Assembly: GCF_014651535.1 (NCBI RefSeq)
Contig: NZ_BMXB01000001.1
Span: forward strand, 1-64,000
Source: Salinimicrobium marinum
GTDB taxonomy: Bacteria; Bacteroidota; Bacteroidia; Flavobacteriales; Flavobacteriaceae
Length of the DNA stretch: 64,000 nt
Reading direction: 5' to 3'
Shown here: positions 45,209 to 54,325 of the stretch, in pieces
How the letters are laid out: the number at the start of each line of letters is the position of its first letter
How positions within the stretch are numbered: position 1 is the first letter of the stretch
The notes under the pieces: model-generated
The model's database searches: none
What the model was told of the DNA's origin: nothing
The model's input: the letters and a program-made list of their open reading frames with translations, nothing else
Position numbers and translations under genes: made by a program

Positions 45209-45568
45209 CTAAAAATGGAGAAATGCCTGCTCCATATGTTCAATGCGGGTGCCGGCTTTGTTTTTTATAATGGCAATAATGTCAAACCGAACATCTACAT
45301 CGAGGTTGTGTTCACTGACGAAGTAATCTATGGCCTTGACCAGTGACTGGATTTGTTTGAGTTTCAGGAAATCCTGCGGATCTCCGAAATCCGGCGGAAT
45401 GTGGGTTTTAACTTCAACGACTGCTAAGATATCTTCTTTTCGGGCAATGATATCTACTTCCGCTTTTTGATAACGGAAATTGCGGGCTACAATGTCTTAG
45501 CCTTTTTTCAGAAGAAAGGCAACAGCCAGTTCTTCCCCCTGTTTGCCCAGTTCATTATGTTGTGCCAT
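45209..45568 (-). pseudogene. yraN: YraN (UPF0102) family protein, broken by one stop codon
   Basis: On the minus strand an ATG at 45568 starts MAQHNELGKQGEELAVAFLL then KKG and an in-frame TAA (45499-45497). The same frame resumes with DIVARNFRYQKAEVDIIARK, then VVEVKTHIPPDFG, and ends at TAG 45211-45209. The 120 codons match a full-length YraN nuclease-like protein: relatives have a Tyr or Phe where the stop lies, so one base change (TAT or TAC to TAA) would restore it. Either a pseudogene or an assembly error. Close to asnB's end and to the next minus-strand gene. Confidence 0.85.
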
Positions 45569-45631
45569 TTGGAGGCTTGTTATCTTCAGGTAGAATAATC
45601 TCTACCTCACCGGCATATTGCAGGTGAAGAT

Positions 45632-46216
45632 TTATTCTTCTGCCTGGTATAATATTGCCTGAACGCTAAGTTCCAGTGCATCAATTTCCTCTTCCGAAGC
45701 TTCTATTTTACGGTCGCCATAGAACTTATTTGGTGGAGTTTCCTTAGGAGCCAGAAAAACCCTGATGTTAGAATCAGTAAGTTTCCCGCCGTTCCAGTCT
45801 ACAGCCCCGCTGTAATCCCATCCAAATCCATAAAATTCAATTGAGTTGCCGTTAATCTCTTCAAGCTCTCTGTAGGTAGTGCCAATTTCAATTCCGTTGC
45901 TGGTTTTCCAGCGTCCTTCCTTTTCCACCCTTATGCGGTTGAGTTGTGTCCTCTCCATATCATTCCATGTAATGAGTGCTTCATTGGGTGTGCCGGGAAA
46001 AATAATGGTATAAGGACGTTTTACAATGCCTTCCTCAAAAACATCAGACCCCTCTTCGACAGTAGCATCGGGATAAATTTTATTGAGATCTTCTGCAGAA
46101 GATATCTGTGCCAAATTCTCAATGACAAATTTATTAGAAGAATCTGCAGTGAGCTTTTTACTCTTACATCCTGCCAGGACTAAAACAAGAATGTTTAAAA
46201 AAAGAATTTTCCGCAT
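45632..46216 (-). CDS. Hypothetical lipoprotein
   Basis: A 194-residue protein with lipobox LAGCKSK (Cys at about 17). The mature part is beta-rich with SNGIEIGTTYRELEEINGNS and FYGFGWDYSGAVDWN, resembling a family of periplasmic proteins of Bacteroidota without known function. It follows the broken yraN on the same strand. Divergent from metG. Confidence 0.7.
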   Translation of the reverse strand: MRKILFLNILVLVLAGCKSKKLTADSSNKFVIENLAQISSAEDLNKIYPDATVEEGSDVFEEGIVKRPYTIIFPGTPNEALITWNDMERTQLNRIRVEKEGRWKTSNGIEIGTTYRELEEINGNSIEFYGFGWDYSGAVDWNGGKLTDSNIRVFLAPKETPPNKFYGDRKIEASEEEIDALELSVQAILYQAEE

Positions 46217-46339
46217 TGAATTTATTTTTAGCTAAAATTAGTGACATTTGCCACATAACAATTCCCTTTTACAAGAATTTAACTTGTAATCCCTTGTAGT
46301 TGCTTAACTTTACAACCTTTTAAAATCTGAATATTTTTG

Positions 46340-48454
46340 ATGGAATCACCTAAGAGATTGACTATAACTGCGGCATTGCCTTACACCAATGGACCCATAC
46401 ATATTGGCCACCTGGCGGGAGTTTATGTGCCGGCAGATATTTACGCCCGGTTTATGAGATTACAGGGCCACGATGTGGCTTTTGTTTGTGGAAGTGATGA
46501 ACACGGCGTGCCTATTACTATTAAGGCAAAAAAAGAAGGAGTTACCCCCCAGGATGTAGTGGATAAATATCACGCAATTATTAAAAAATCTTTTGAAGAA
46601 TTCGGAGTTTCTTTTAATAATTACTCCCGTACCTCGGCAAAAGTACACCATGAGACGGCATCGCAGTTTTTCCGGAATCTTTATGATGCAGGTAAATTCA
46701 TTGAAGAAAGCAGTCAGCAGTTTTACGACGAAAAAGCAGAACAATTTTTAGCAGACCGATTTGTAGTTGGGACATGTCCAAAATGTGGATTTGAAGAAAG
46801 TTATGGTGACCAGTGTGAAAAATGCGGGACCAGCCATAATGCCAATGATTTGATCAATCCAAAGTCGGCTATTACCGGAGCCACGCCTACCTTGAAAGAA
46901 ACTAGGCATTGGTTTTTACCGTTAGATCAATATGAAAGCTGGCTTAAGGAATGGATTTTAGAAGGTCATAAAAGAGACTGGAAATCTAATGTATACGGGC
47001 AGGTAAAATCCTGGATAGACGATGGTTTGCGGCCGCGTGCTGTGACCCGGGATCTTGACTGGGGAATTCCCGTCCCTGTAGAAGGGGCCGAAGGAAAAGT
47101 ACTATATGTGTGGTTTGATGCACCCATCGGTTATATTTCCTCCACTAAGGAATGGGCAGAAAGGGAAGGAAAAGACTGGGAGCCGTATTGGAAAGATGAA
47201 AGCACCAAAATGGTACATTTTATAGGAAAAGATAATATTGTTTTCCATTGTATCATTTTTCCTGCAATGTTAAAAGCTGAAGGGAGCTATATTTTACCGG
47301 AAAATGTTCCGGCGAACGAATTTCTGAATCTTGAAGGTCAGAAGCTTTCTACTTCCAAAAACTGGGCAGTGTGGCTGCATGAATATCTGGAAGATTTCCC
47401 GGGTCAGCAGGATGTGTTGAGGTACGTTTTAACGGCTAACGCGCCGGAAACTAAAGACAATGATTTTACCTGGAAAGATTTTCAGGCCAGAAACAATAAC
47501 GAACTGGTTGCCATCTTCGGAAACTTTATCAACCGGGTGGTAGTACTTACCAATAAATATTACGACGGAATTGTTCCGAAGCCGAATGATTTTAACGAAG
47601 TAGACCAACAGGTAATAGCAGAGTTAAAGGCCTATCCTGCGGTGATCGCCAGTTCGATTGAAAGATATCGTTTCCGCGAAGCACAGGGAGAACTGATGAA
47701 TGTTGCCCGACTCGGAAATAAATATCTGGCAGATGAAGAGCCCTGGAAATTAATCAAAACTGATGAAGAGCGGGTGAAAACCGTGATGTATGTAGCGCTG
47801 CAGATAGCTTCGGCATTGGCAAGTATGAGCGAACCTTTCCTTCCGTTTACTTCTGAAACGCTGAAGACCATGCTGGATATTACTACCTCTGAAGGTAATG
47901 CTACCATTAGTACCAGCGGAACCATTCTTGAAACTCCGGAAGCATCAGAATGGGCAAAAATTTCCGGAGACTCCAGTGAAATATTGCCTCCCGGACACCG
48001 GATTGGCAAAGCGGAATTATTATTTTCGAAAATAGAAGACGAACAAATTCAGAAACAATTGGGTAAACTCGAAGCTACCAAGGCAGCAAACAAAGCCGAA
48101 AACCAAAAAGCAGATCCACAAAAGGAGATCGCTACTTTTGAAGATTTTTCTAAAATGGATTTACGTGTAGGTACTATCGTTGAGGCCGATAAAATGCCAA
48201 AAGCCAATAAGCTTTTGGTGCTGAAAGTAAACACGGGGCTGGATGTGCGTACCATCGTTTCAGGAATTGCACAACATTTCAAACCCGAAGATATTGTCGG
48301 TAAAAAAGTAACAGTGCTCGTAAACCTTGCACCACGAAAATTACGTGGAGTGGAAAGCGAAGGCATGATCTTAATGACTGAAAACACCGAAGGAAAATTG
48401 GTATTCGTAAATCCCGATGAAGAAGGTGTGAAGCCGGGGACGGTGATTAGTTAA
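46340..48454 (+). CDS. metG: Methionine-tRNA ligase with C-terminal tRNA-binding domain
   Basis: Charges tRNA-Met, including the initiator. Features: HIGH-like motif PIHIGHLAG at the start, a zinc knuckle [18 protein letters not shown] (about 145-162), [11 protein letters not shown] in the KMSKS position, a helical anticodon domain, and a C-terminal EMAP/Trbp111-like domain (about 600-704, [12 protein letters not shown]). The 704-residue two-domain form is common in Bacteroidota. The ATG at 46340 follows a TTG that could also initiate. Confidence 0.97.
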   Translation: MESPKRLTITAALPYTNGPIHIGHLAGVYVPADIYARFMRLQGHDVAFVCGSDEHGVPITIKAKKEGVTPQDVVDKYHAIIKKSFEEFGVSFNNYSRTSAKVHHETASQFFRNLYDAGKFIEESSQQFYDEKAEQFLADRFVVGTCPKCGFEESYGDQCEKCGTSHNANDLINPKSAITGATPTLKETRHWFLPLDQYESWLKEWILEGHKRDWKSNVYGQVKSWIDDGLRPRAVTRDLDWGIPVPVEGAEGKVLYVWFDAPIGYISSTKEWAEREGKDWEPYWKDESTKMVHFIGKDNIVFHCIIFPAMLKAEGSYILPENVPANEFLNLEGQKLSTSKNWAVWLHEYLEDFPGQQDVLRYVLTANAPETKDNDFTWKDFQARNNNELVAIFGNFINRVVVLTNKYYDGIVPKPNDFNEVDQQVIAELKAYPAVIASSIERYRFREAQGELMNVARLGNKYLADEEPWKLIKTDEERVKTVMYVALQIASALASMSEPFLPFTSETLKTMLDITTSEGNATISTSGTILETPEASEWAKISGDSSEILPPGHRIGKAELLFSKIEDEQIQKQLGKLEATKAANKAENQKADPQKEIATFEDFSKMDLRVGTIVEADKMPKANKLLVLKVNTGLDVRTIVSGIAQHFKPEDIVGKKVTVLVNLAPRKLRGVESEGMILMTENTEGKLVFVNPDEEGVKPGTVIS

Positions 48455-48491
48455 TCCTGGAAATTTTCTTAATTCACATATAAATATTAGC

Positions 48492-49919
48492 ATGAAGAAA
48501 ATTTTACTTGTATTCTTTTTTTCTTTTCAGTTAGTTCAGTCTCAGGAAAGAGTACTGGAATTTAATGTAAATCTGAATAAAAACTCAGAAGTATTTAATG
48601 TAATTGACGAGACCACCGGCAATACTGCATTATTCACCCTTAAAGGCCGGCAGTTAGAAGCATTCTTATTTGATGATAGTTTTAATGAAATAGGAACTAT
48701 AGAACCTGAAAAAATTCCTAACAAATTCGATAATTTTTCTGGATATATTATAGAAAATAAAAAGTTTCATCTTTTCCTTTCCAACACTAAAAAAGATAAA
48801 TTCGCAAAGATATTCCTAGATTTTAGTTCAGGAGAGAGTTCTTTTAACGAAATAAGCCTGGATTTAAAAGAAGAAAAATTTCTGGAGAGTATAAGCCATA
48901 ATGATAGCTACTTCATCTTTACGCTTCCAGATGGTTCAGAAGTTATAAAAGTATATAGGTTTACACAAGCAAATCCACCTACTATTACCTCCGTTAATTT
49001 TAGCAGTGCTTATTATCTGAATGATAAAAACAGGCCTGCTAAACTTAATGATCTTTTCATTGCCTATAAAGGGTTTTCAAAAGTGATTGAAATGGGGAAG
49101 ATGGAGATGGACCAGCCCAATAGTATCCAACAAGCTTCAAAAAATGTAAAAACTTTTGTCACAGGTAATAAGCTAATTATTACTTTGGACGAGAACCATT
49201 ACTTTACTTTTCTTCTCGAAATAAATTTAGAAGATTTTCAGGGGACAGTAGAAAGAATTGAAAAACCCAGGCTTAGTGAGGAAATAAATCATACTTCATC
49301 CAATAGTTTTGTTCTTGATAATCATATTTACCAGATAATTACGACTAAAGATGCAATCAAATTTCATGTGGTTGATCTTGAAAATGACAAAGTGATTAAC
49401 TCCCACAGCGTTAGCAGAGATGAAGAAATATATTTTAAAAATACTCCCATAATTCAGGAGGGGGGTTTTTATACTTCTCACCGGGAATATGATAAAACGG
49501 CAAAATTTATTCGTAAAATGAAAAATTTACCTGTTGCGATAACTGCTTTGGAACAAGATGGGAAATTTCAAATTACAATGGGAAGTTCTCTCGAGAAACA
49601 AGCGACTCCAATGATGGGTGGCTTTGGAATGGCAGGAGCTATGGTTAGTGTTGCGCCAGGAATGGCTGTAGGTTTTAATCCTATGTTTTTTGGCTACAAA
49701 ACTTACAGTTTTAGTCGAACAGTTGAAATTAAAGGTTTATTTGACAAAGAATATAATCATCTTGAAGGTGATATTAATCCACATATTTTTGAAAAAATAA
49801 AAGAGGTAGCTGAAAGGTACGAACATATCTCTGCTGAAACGATATTCAGAAAAAAAGACACCATTTATTGGGGTTACCATGACAATTACAACAACGTCTA
49901 TAATATCTACAGAATGTAA
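48492..49919 (+). CDS. Secreted hypothetical protein
   Basis: A 475-residue protein with a signal peptide (about 1-18, LVQSQ), then a beta-propeller-like or beta-rich body with no recognised motif. Residues near 376-400 form a Met/Gly-rich hydrophobic stretch (MMGGFGMAGAMVS). Function unknown. It ends just before a perfect palindrome shared with the serS terminator. Confidence 0.65.
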   Translation: MKKILLVFFFSFQLVQSQERVLEFNVNLNKNSEVFNVIDETTGNTALFTLKGRQLEAFLFDDSFNEIGTIEPEKIPNKFDNFSGYIIENKKFHLFLSNTKKDKFAKIFLDFSSGESSFNEISLDLKEEKFLESISHNDSYFIFTLPDGSEVIKVYRFTQANPPTITSVNFSSAYYLNDKNRPAKLNDLFIAYKGFSKVIEMGKMEMDQPNSIQQASKNVKTFVTGNKLIITLDENHYFTFLLEINLEDFQGTVERIEKPRLSEEINHTSSNSFVLDNHIYQIITTKDAIKFHVVDLENDKVINSHSVSRDEEIYFKNTPIIQEGGFYTSHREYDKTAKFIRKMKNLPVAITALEQDGKFQITMGSSLEKQATPMMGGFGMAGAMVSVAPGMAVGFNPMFFGYKTYSFSRTVEIKGLFDKEYNHLEGDINPHIFEKIKEVAERYEHISAETIFRKKDTIYWGYHDNYNNVYNIYRM

Positions 49920-49924
49920 AGTAA

Positions 49925-49952
49925 CTCACAGGTTTTCAAAACCTGTGAGGTT
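49925..49952. terminator. Palindrome CTCACAGGTTTTCAAAACCT after the secreted protein gene
   Basis: CTCACAGGTTTT (49925-49936) and AAAACCTGTGAG (49938-49949) around C. It is the same sequence type as the serS terminator, here with only a short T run. It may terminate or may be a mobile repeat. Confidence 0.55.
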
Positions 49953-49964
49953 TGTTATTCTAGC

Positions 49965-50867
49965 ATGCTCAAAATCGCAAATCATCCCATCTACACCCAT
50001 CCCTTACCAAAAGGACATCGCTTTCCGATGGAGAAATATGATTTGCTGCCAAGGCAGTTGCTGTACGAGGGGACGTGTGCTGAAGAGAATTTCTTTCAAC
50101 CTGGTTTTCCTGATGAAGCTGCAATTTTAGCGGTCCATGATAGAACTTATTTTCGGGAGTTGAAGGAGCTGACTCTGAACAGGAGGGCAGCGATAAAAAT
50201 CGGATTTCCCCTTTCAAAGGAATTAATAGACCGGGAACAGATCATCGCCTGCGGTACCATGATGGCAGCAGAATATGCGCTCGAGCATGGAATCGCTATG
50301 AACATTGCCGGCGGAACTCATCATGCATATTCTAACAGGGGCGAAGGCTTTTGCATTTTCAATGATCAGGCGATAGCGGCAAGGCATCTTCAGCGGAAAA
50401 AGCTGGCCGATAAGATCCTGATTGTAGATCTCGATGTTCATCAGGGAAACGGAACGGCTGAGATCTTTGAAAATGATGCTTCGGTTTTTACTTTTTCGAT
50501 GCACGGGGAAAAAAATTATCCCTTTAAAAAAGAAAAGTCCAGCCTTGACATAGGTCTGCCGGATGACACAGGGGACGAAGAATACCTAAAAATTCTGAAA
50601 GAAGCACTCCCCCAGCTGATCGAAAAAGAGCAACCTGATTTCATTTTCTTCCAAAGCGGAGTGGACATCCTCTCCACCGATAAGCTCGGGAAACTTGGAT
50701 GTACCATTTCCGGATGTAAGGAGCGGGACCGGTTTGTGCTTCAAGTCTGCCATGATCTTGGCATTCCCGTGGAATGCAGTATGGGTGGAGGATATTCCTC
50801 AGATATTAAAACTATCATTGAGGCACATTCCAATACTTACAGGCTGGCACAGGAAATTTATTTTTAG
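49965..50867 (+). CDS. Histone-deacetylase-family protein
   Basis: Arginase-like deacetylase fold, 300 residues. Visible catalytic parts: GGTHHAYSNRGEGFCIFND (about 113-131, His-His charge relay), DLDVHQGNGT (zinc Asp and His, about 155-164) and GVDILSTD (second zinc Asp). Bacterial members deacetylate acetoin-pathway enzymes, polyamines or acetyllysine; the substrate is not predictable here. Single gene. Confidence 0.93.
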   Translation: MLKIANHPIYTHPLPKGHRFPMEKYDLLPRQLLYEGTCAEENFFQPGFPDEAAILAVHDRTYFRELKELTLNRRAAIKIGFPLSKELIDREQIIACGTMMAAEYALEHGIAMNIAGGTHHAYSNRGEGFCIFNDQAIAARHLQRKKLADKILIVDLDVHQGNGTAEIFENDASVFTFSMHGEKNYPFKKEKSSLDIGLPDDTGDEEYLKILKEALPQLIEKEQPDFIFFQSGVDILSTDKLGKLGCTISGCKERDRFVLQVCHDLGIPVECSMGGGYSSDIKTIIEAHSNTYRLAQEIYF

Positions 50868-50993
50868 TGGACTCCCTGCCTCTTCGAATAAAAGGATTTA
50901 AGACTGAATGGTTAATTTTCCACTTCTTCGGAAATTTGCTTTAGGAACCTTAACTTTAGGCTTCAAAATTTTGCTATCCTAAACAACAATTTT

Positions 50994-52778
50994 ATGAGGT
51001 TTCCATTATTCCGAACGATTTATATTCTGACTTTCTTATTCACTTTTTCAGCCTATGCACAGACTGGTGCGGAACAAATTCGGTTGAACCAGATCGGTTT
51101 TTATCCTGAAGGGTCAAAAAAAGCAATTGTGATAGATACCAACGCAGAAGAATTCTCAGTGTTGACTGCAGAGGATGGAAAGGAGGTTTTTTCTGAAAAA
51201 TTAGGGGAAGCGAAAAAATGGCCTCACAGTAGCGAAATTGTAAAGCAGGTAGATTTTTCCTCTTTCAGAAAACCAGGAAAATATATTCTGAAGGTGATTG
51301 GGGTAGGGGAGAGTTATACCTTCGAAATTGCTGAAGAAGTACATTCTGAAGCTGCAAAAGCGAGTATAAAAGCTTTTTATTTTCAAAGAGCTTCCACGTA
51401 CCTTCCTGAACAATATGCCGGAAAATGGACCAGGGAAGCAGGTCATCCCGATTCCGAAGTGAAAATTCATAATTCGGCAGCCTCGGAAAATCGTCCTGCG
51501 GAATCAGTTATTTCAAGTCCTGGAGGCTGGTATGATGCCGGAGATTACGGAAAATACATCGTGAACAGCGGAATTACCATGGGAACCTTATTTTCCCTGT
51601 ACGAAGATTTTCCTGAGTACCTGGATACGCTGAATCTAAACATACCCGAAAGCGGCAATAATCTTCCCGATTTTCTGGATGAGACATTGTACAACCTAAG
51701 ATGGATGATGACCATGCAGGATGAAGATGGCGGAGTGTATCACAAATTAACGAGTGCAGATTTTCAAGGTTCTGTACTGCCGAAAGATGCTGGTTTTCAG
51801 CGTTGGGTAGTTCAGAAAAGCACGACTGCTACATTGGATTTTTCAGCGGTAATGGCACAGGCGTCACGGATATTCGCAGGTTATGAAACTGAGTTGCCGG
51901 GGCTTTCAGATTCTTTGCTTGTAATGAGCAAAAAAGCCTATAAATGGGCGGAAGAAAATCCGGAAGTACAATATGTTCAGAAGGAATTGAAAGAACCCGC
52001 TATTAATACCGGAGCATATGGAGATCGTAATTTTGAAGATGAATTTCAATGGGCTGCAACAGAACTTTTCGTGACCACGGGAGAAGAAAAATACTATCGG
52101 GATGCAGCTCTTGAAAGTACAGCAGCTACCGCTTTTGGTGTTCCTTCCTGGCCTAATGTAAATACGCTGGCTCTATATTCCATTACTCGGAATGGGGAAA
52201 AGTATAAAGAAAGTGAAGTGGTTGATCTCGATGTAATTCATACTTTTATAACGCAAATGGCAGATGAACTAGTTGAATATTCAAAAACATCAGCCTATGG
52301 AACGCCTATGGGAGTTAATGAAAAGAATTTTTCCTGGGGCAGTAATTCCGAAGCTGCGAATCAGGGGGTGCTGTTAATTAATGCCTATAAAATTACCGGA
52401 GATCAAAAATATCTGGATGCAGCAAATGATAACCTGGATTACCTGTTGGGAAGAAATGCAACCGGATTTTCATTTTTGACCGGCTTTGGAGAGAAGTCCA
52501 CCAGGGATCCGCACCACAGGCCATCGGAAGCGGATGATGTAGAAGATCCTGTTCCGGGTTTACTGGCCGGCGGCCCTAACCCCGGGCAACAGGATAAAGA
52601 GAGTTGCGGCCATTTGTACACGAAAAACCATCACTCTCCGGCTACTTCTTACATAGATGAACGTTGCAGTTATGCCAGCAATGAAATTGCCATTAACTGG
52701 AATGCCCCTTTTGTTTATTTGGCAAATGCACTGGAGGCTATCCGTTCATCTCACGAACTTTCCGAAGGAAAGGATTAA
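50994..52778 (+). CDS. Glycoside hydrolase family 9 protein with N-terminal Ig-like domain
   Basis: Exported endoglucanase-type enzyme, 594 residues. Signal peptide about 1-22; CelD N-terminal Ig-like domain (about 27-105); (alpha/alpha)6 GH9 domain (about 125-585). Catalytic residues: Asp pair in GGWYDAGDYGKY and the Glu of YASNEIAINWNAP; DPHHRPS supplies the conserved His. It probably cleaves beta-1,4-glucan or a related glucan outside the cytoplasm. No SusCD genes flank it, so it is not part of a typical polysaccharide utilisation locus in this window. Confidence 0.93.
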   Translation: MRFPLFRTIYILTFLFTFSAYAQTGAEQIRLNQIGFYPEGSKKAIVIDTNAEEFSVLTAEDGKEVFSEKLGEAKKWPHSSEIVKQVDFSSFRKPGKYILKVIGVGESYTFEIAEEVHSEAAKASIKAFYFQRASTYLPEQYAGKWTREAGHPDSEVKIHNSAASENRPAESVISSPGGWYDAGDYGKYIVNSGITMGTLFSLYEDFPEYLDTLNLNIPESGNNLPDFLDETLYNLRWMMTMQDEDGGVYHKLTSADFQGSVLPKDAGFQRWVVQKSTTATLDFSAVMAQASRIFAGYETELPGLSDSLLVMSKKAYKWAEENPEVQYVQKELKEPAINTGAYGDRNFEDEFQWAATELFVTTGEEKYYRDAALESTAATAFGVPSWPNVNTLALYSITRNGEKYKESEVVDLDVIHTFITQMADELVEYSKTSAYGTPMGVNEKNFSWGSNSEAANQGVLLINAYKITGDQKYLDAANDNLDYLLGRNATGFSFLTGFGEKSTRDPHHRPSEADDVEDPVPGLLAGGPNPGQQDKESCGHLYTKNHHSPATSYIDERCSYASNEIAINWNAPFVYLANALEAIRSSHELSEGKD

Positions 52779-52782
52779 AAGC

Positions 52783-52826
52783 ATAAAAAGACCTCCCGGA
52801 AATTTTGCTCTATGAGGTCTTTTTAT
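52783..52826. terminator. Bidirectional terminator between GH9 and ssb
   Basis: ATAAAAAGACCTC (52783-52795) and GAGGTCTTTTTAT (52814-52826), a 13-bp perfect stem with T runs on both strands. It serves the convergent GH9 and ssb genes. Confidence 0.8.
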
Positions 52827-52866
52827 ATACTTTCCTATTCCCTTTGATAAAGGTATGATGAGAGGA

Positions 52867-53199
52867 TTATTTCCCCAGAAGCAGTAATTCGTTACAAACA
52901 ATCTCTGTGATATACCTTTTTTGTCCTGCTTTATCTTCATAGCTGCGATTGGTGAGCTTGCCTTCAATGCCTATTTCTTTTCCCTTCGGAACAAAATTTT
53001 CCACCAGTTCTGCAGTTTTGCCCCAGGCTACGATGTTGTGCCATTGGGTGTCGGTAATCTTTTCACCTTCGGCATTTTTATAAGATTCATTGGTGGCGAT
53101 GGAAAATTTTGCCAGTTTCATTCCCGATTCAAGTGTTACGATTTCAGGTGCGTTTCCTACGTGGCCGATCAGTTGTACTTTGTTTCTTAGTGCATTCAT
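52867..53199 (-). CDS. ssb: Single-stranded DNA-binding protein, short form
   Basis: A 110-residue OB-fold protein: MNALRNKVQLIGHVGNAPEI, then ITDTQWHNIVAWGKTAELVE and GKLTNRSYEDKAGQKRY. Its length ends right after the OB fold, so the acidic C-terminal tail that recruits repair proteins (usually DDDIPF-like) is missing. It may be an accessory rather than the main SSB. The neighbouring plus-strand helicase-like gene diverges from it. Confidence 0.9.
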   Translation of the reverse strand: MNALRNKVQLIGHVGNAPEIVTLESGMKLAKFSIATNESYKNAEGEKITDTQWHNIVAWGKTAELVENFVPKGKEIGIEGKLTNRSYEDKAGQKRYITEIVCNELLLLGK

Positions 53200-53390
53200 G
53201 ATATAAAGATTTAATGTTAGCTGAAAATCATTAGTTCATTTCAACGGTACAAACATAGGTCGGCAATTGCGGGTCATTCGGTTCGGAAATGTTTGCTTTC
53301 GTTTAATTTCGTTTGTAAACATTTGTAGTCGTTTGTCAATAGATATTTAAAAGAAGAAAAGTTTTTCTCTTTTATTTAACAAAGCAGTGG

Positions 53391-53398
53391 TACCTTTG
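53391..53398 (+). promoter_or_regulatory. Putative promoter -7 box for the helicase-like gene
   Basis: TACCTTTG fits TAnnTTTG, 59 bases before the 53457 ATG. The gap 53200-53456 holds no other recognised feature. Confidence 0.4.
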
Positions 53399-53456
53399 TT
53401 TCTGAATTTGTGGAGTGCATTACGCTCTCTTATTTTCAAGATAATCAGATCATTAT

Positions 53457-54071
53457 ATGTCTTTTAAAAAACTGAATACCCCGCTTAAAGAAACCCTGGA
53501 TCATTTACGAATGGAGCAACCCACTCCTTTTCAGAAGAAAATCCTGCCCAGGATAAAAAGCGGAGCCAATATTTTTGGGATTGCACCCGACGGTGCAGGA
53601 AAAACAACAGCTCTGATCATTGGCACTATTCAGCAGTTAAAGGGGGAAGCTTTTCAGGATGCACCAAGGGCTTTGATCTTCGTAAAAGACAAAGAAGCTG
53701 CACTGGAGCTGGAAGAAAAGTTTAAAGTATTTCTGAAAAATACCTCTTTAAGGATCTTTTCAGCTTTTGATGAACCTAATATTGAAGATCAGAAAATTGA
53801 GATCTATTACGGAGTGGATATCGTCATTTCGACTCCCAAAAAATTGAAAAAGCTCTTTAAAATTAGCGGAATCAATTTAAATGAACTTAAAGTATTAGCA
53901 GTGGAGGACGCAGATTTCCTTGTAAAGACCAGCGATTACAATGACCTTATCCAAATTCCGGAACATGTAACAAAATGCCAGTATCTGGTATTTGCCACCT
54001 CCATGGATGCCAAGGTGGGTAGGCTTCAGGATTCATTCATGTCCCATTCGGAAGTAGTAACTTCAAAATAA
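53457..54071 (+). CDS. DEAD-box-like protein with a single RecA domain and degenerate motifs
   Basis: 204 residues resembling only the first half of a DEAD-box helicase. Q-like motif TPFQKKIL, Walker A-like PDGAGKTTA, STPKKL (motif Ib-like); motif II reads VEDADF where DEAD is expected, and motif III reads FATSMD where SAT is expected. The second RecA domain, with the arginine fingers, is absent. It should not be a working helicase alone but may bind RNA or nucleotide. The end is a normal stop with no sign of a lost second half downstream. Confidence 0.8.
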   Translation: MSFKKLNTPLKETLDHLRMEQPTPFQKKILPRIKSGANIFGIAPDGAGKTTALIIGTIQQLKGEAFQDAPRALIFVKDKEAALELEEKFKVFLKNTSLRIFSAFDEPNIEDQKIEIYYGVDIVISTPKKLKKLFKISGINLNELKVLAVEDADFLVKTSDYNDLIQIPEHVTKCQYLVFATSMDAKVGRLQDSFMSHSEVVTSK

Positions 54072-54325
54072 ATTATTCCCGAATATTCTCTTCAGAAATT
54101 TACTTCTGTATATAATTTTTTCAGTAGAAGCTTTACTCTGATTTTTTCGGTAACCTAAATCAAATACTTCTTTTCTTCCGAAGGTTTTCATCTCCCGGTA
54201 ATATTTTGTCTGGCATCTGCAATTCTTAAAATGTTGATAAACGCTACAGCTAATCCTTATTTTTTTTATAGCTTGTTTAGGATGTATTCTGCATTAGCTT
54301 TTTAGCAAAAGTATAAACAAGAAGT

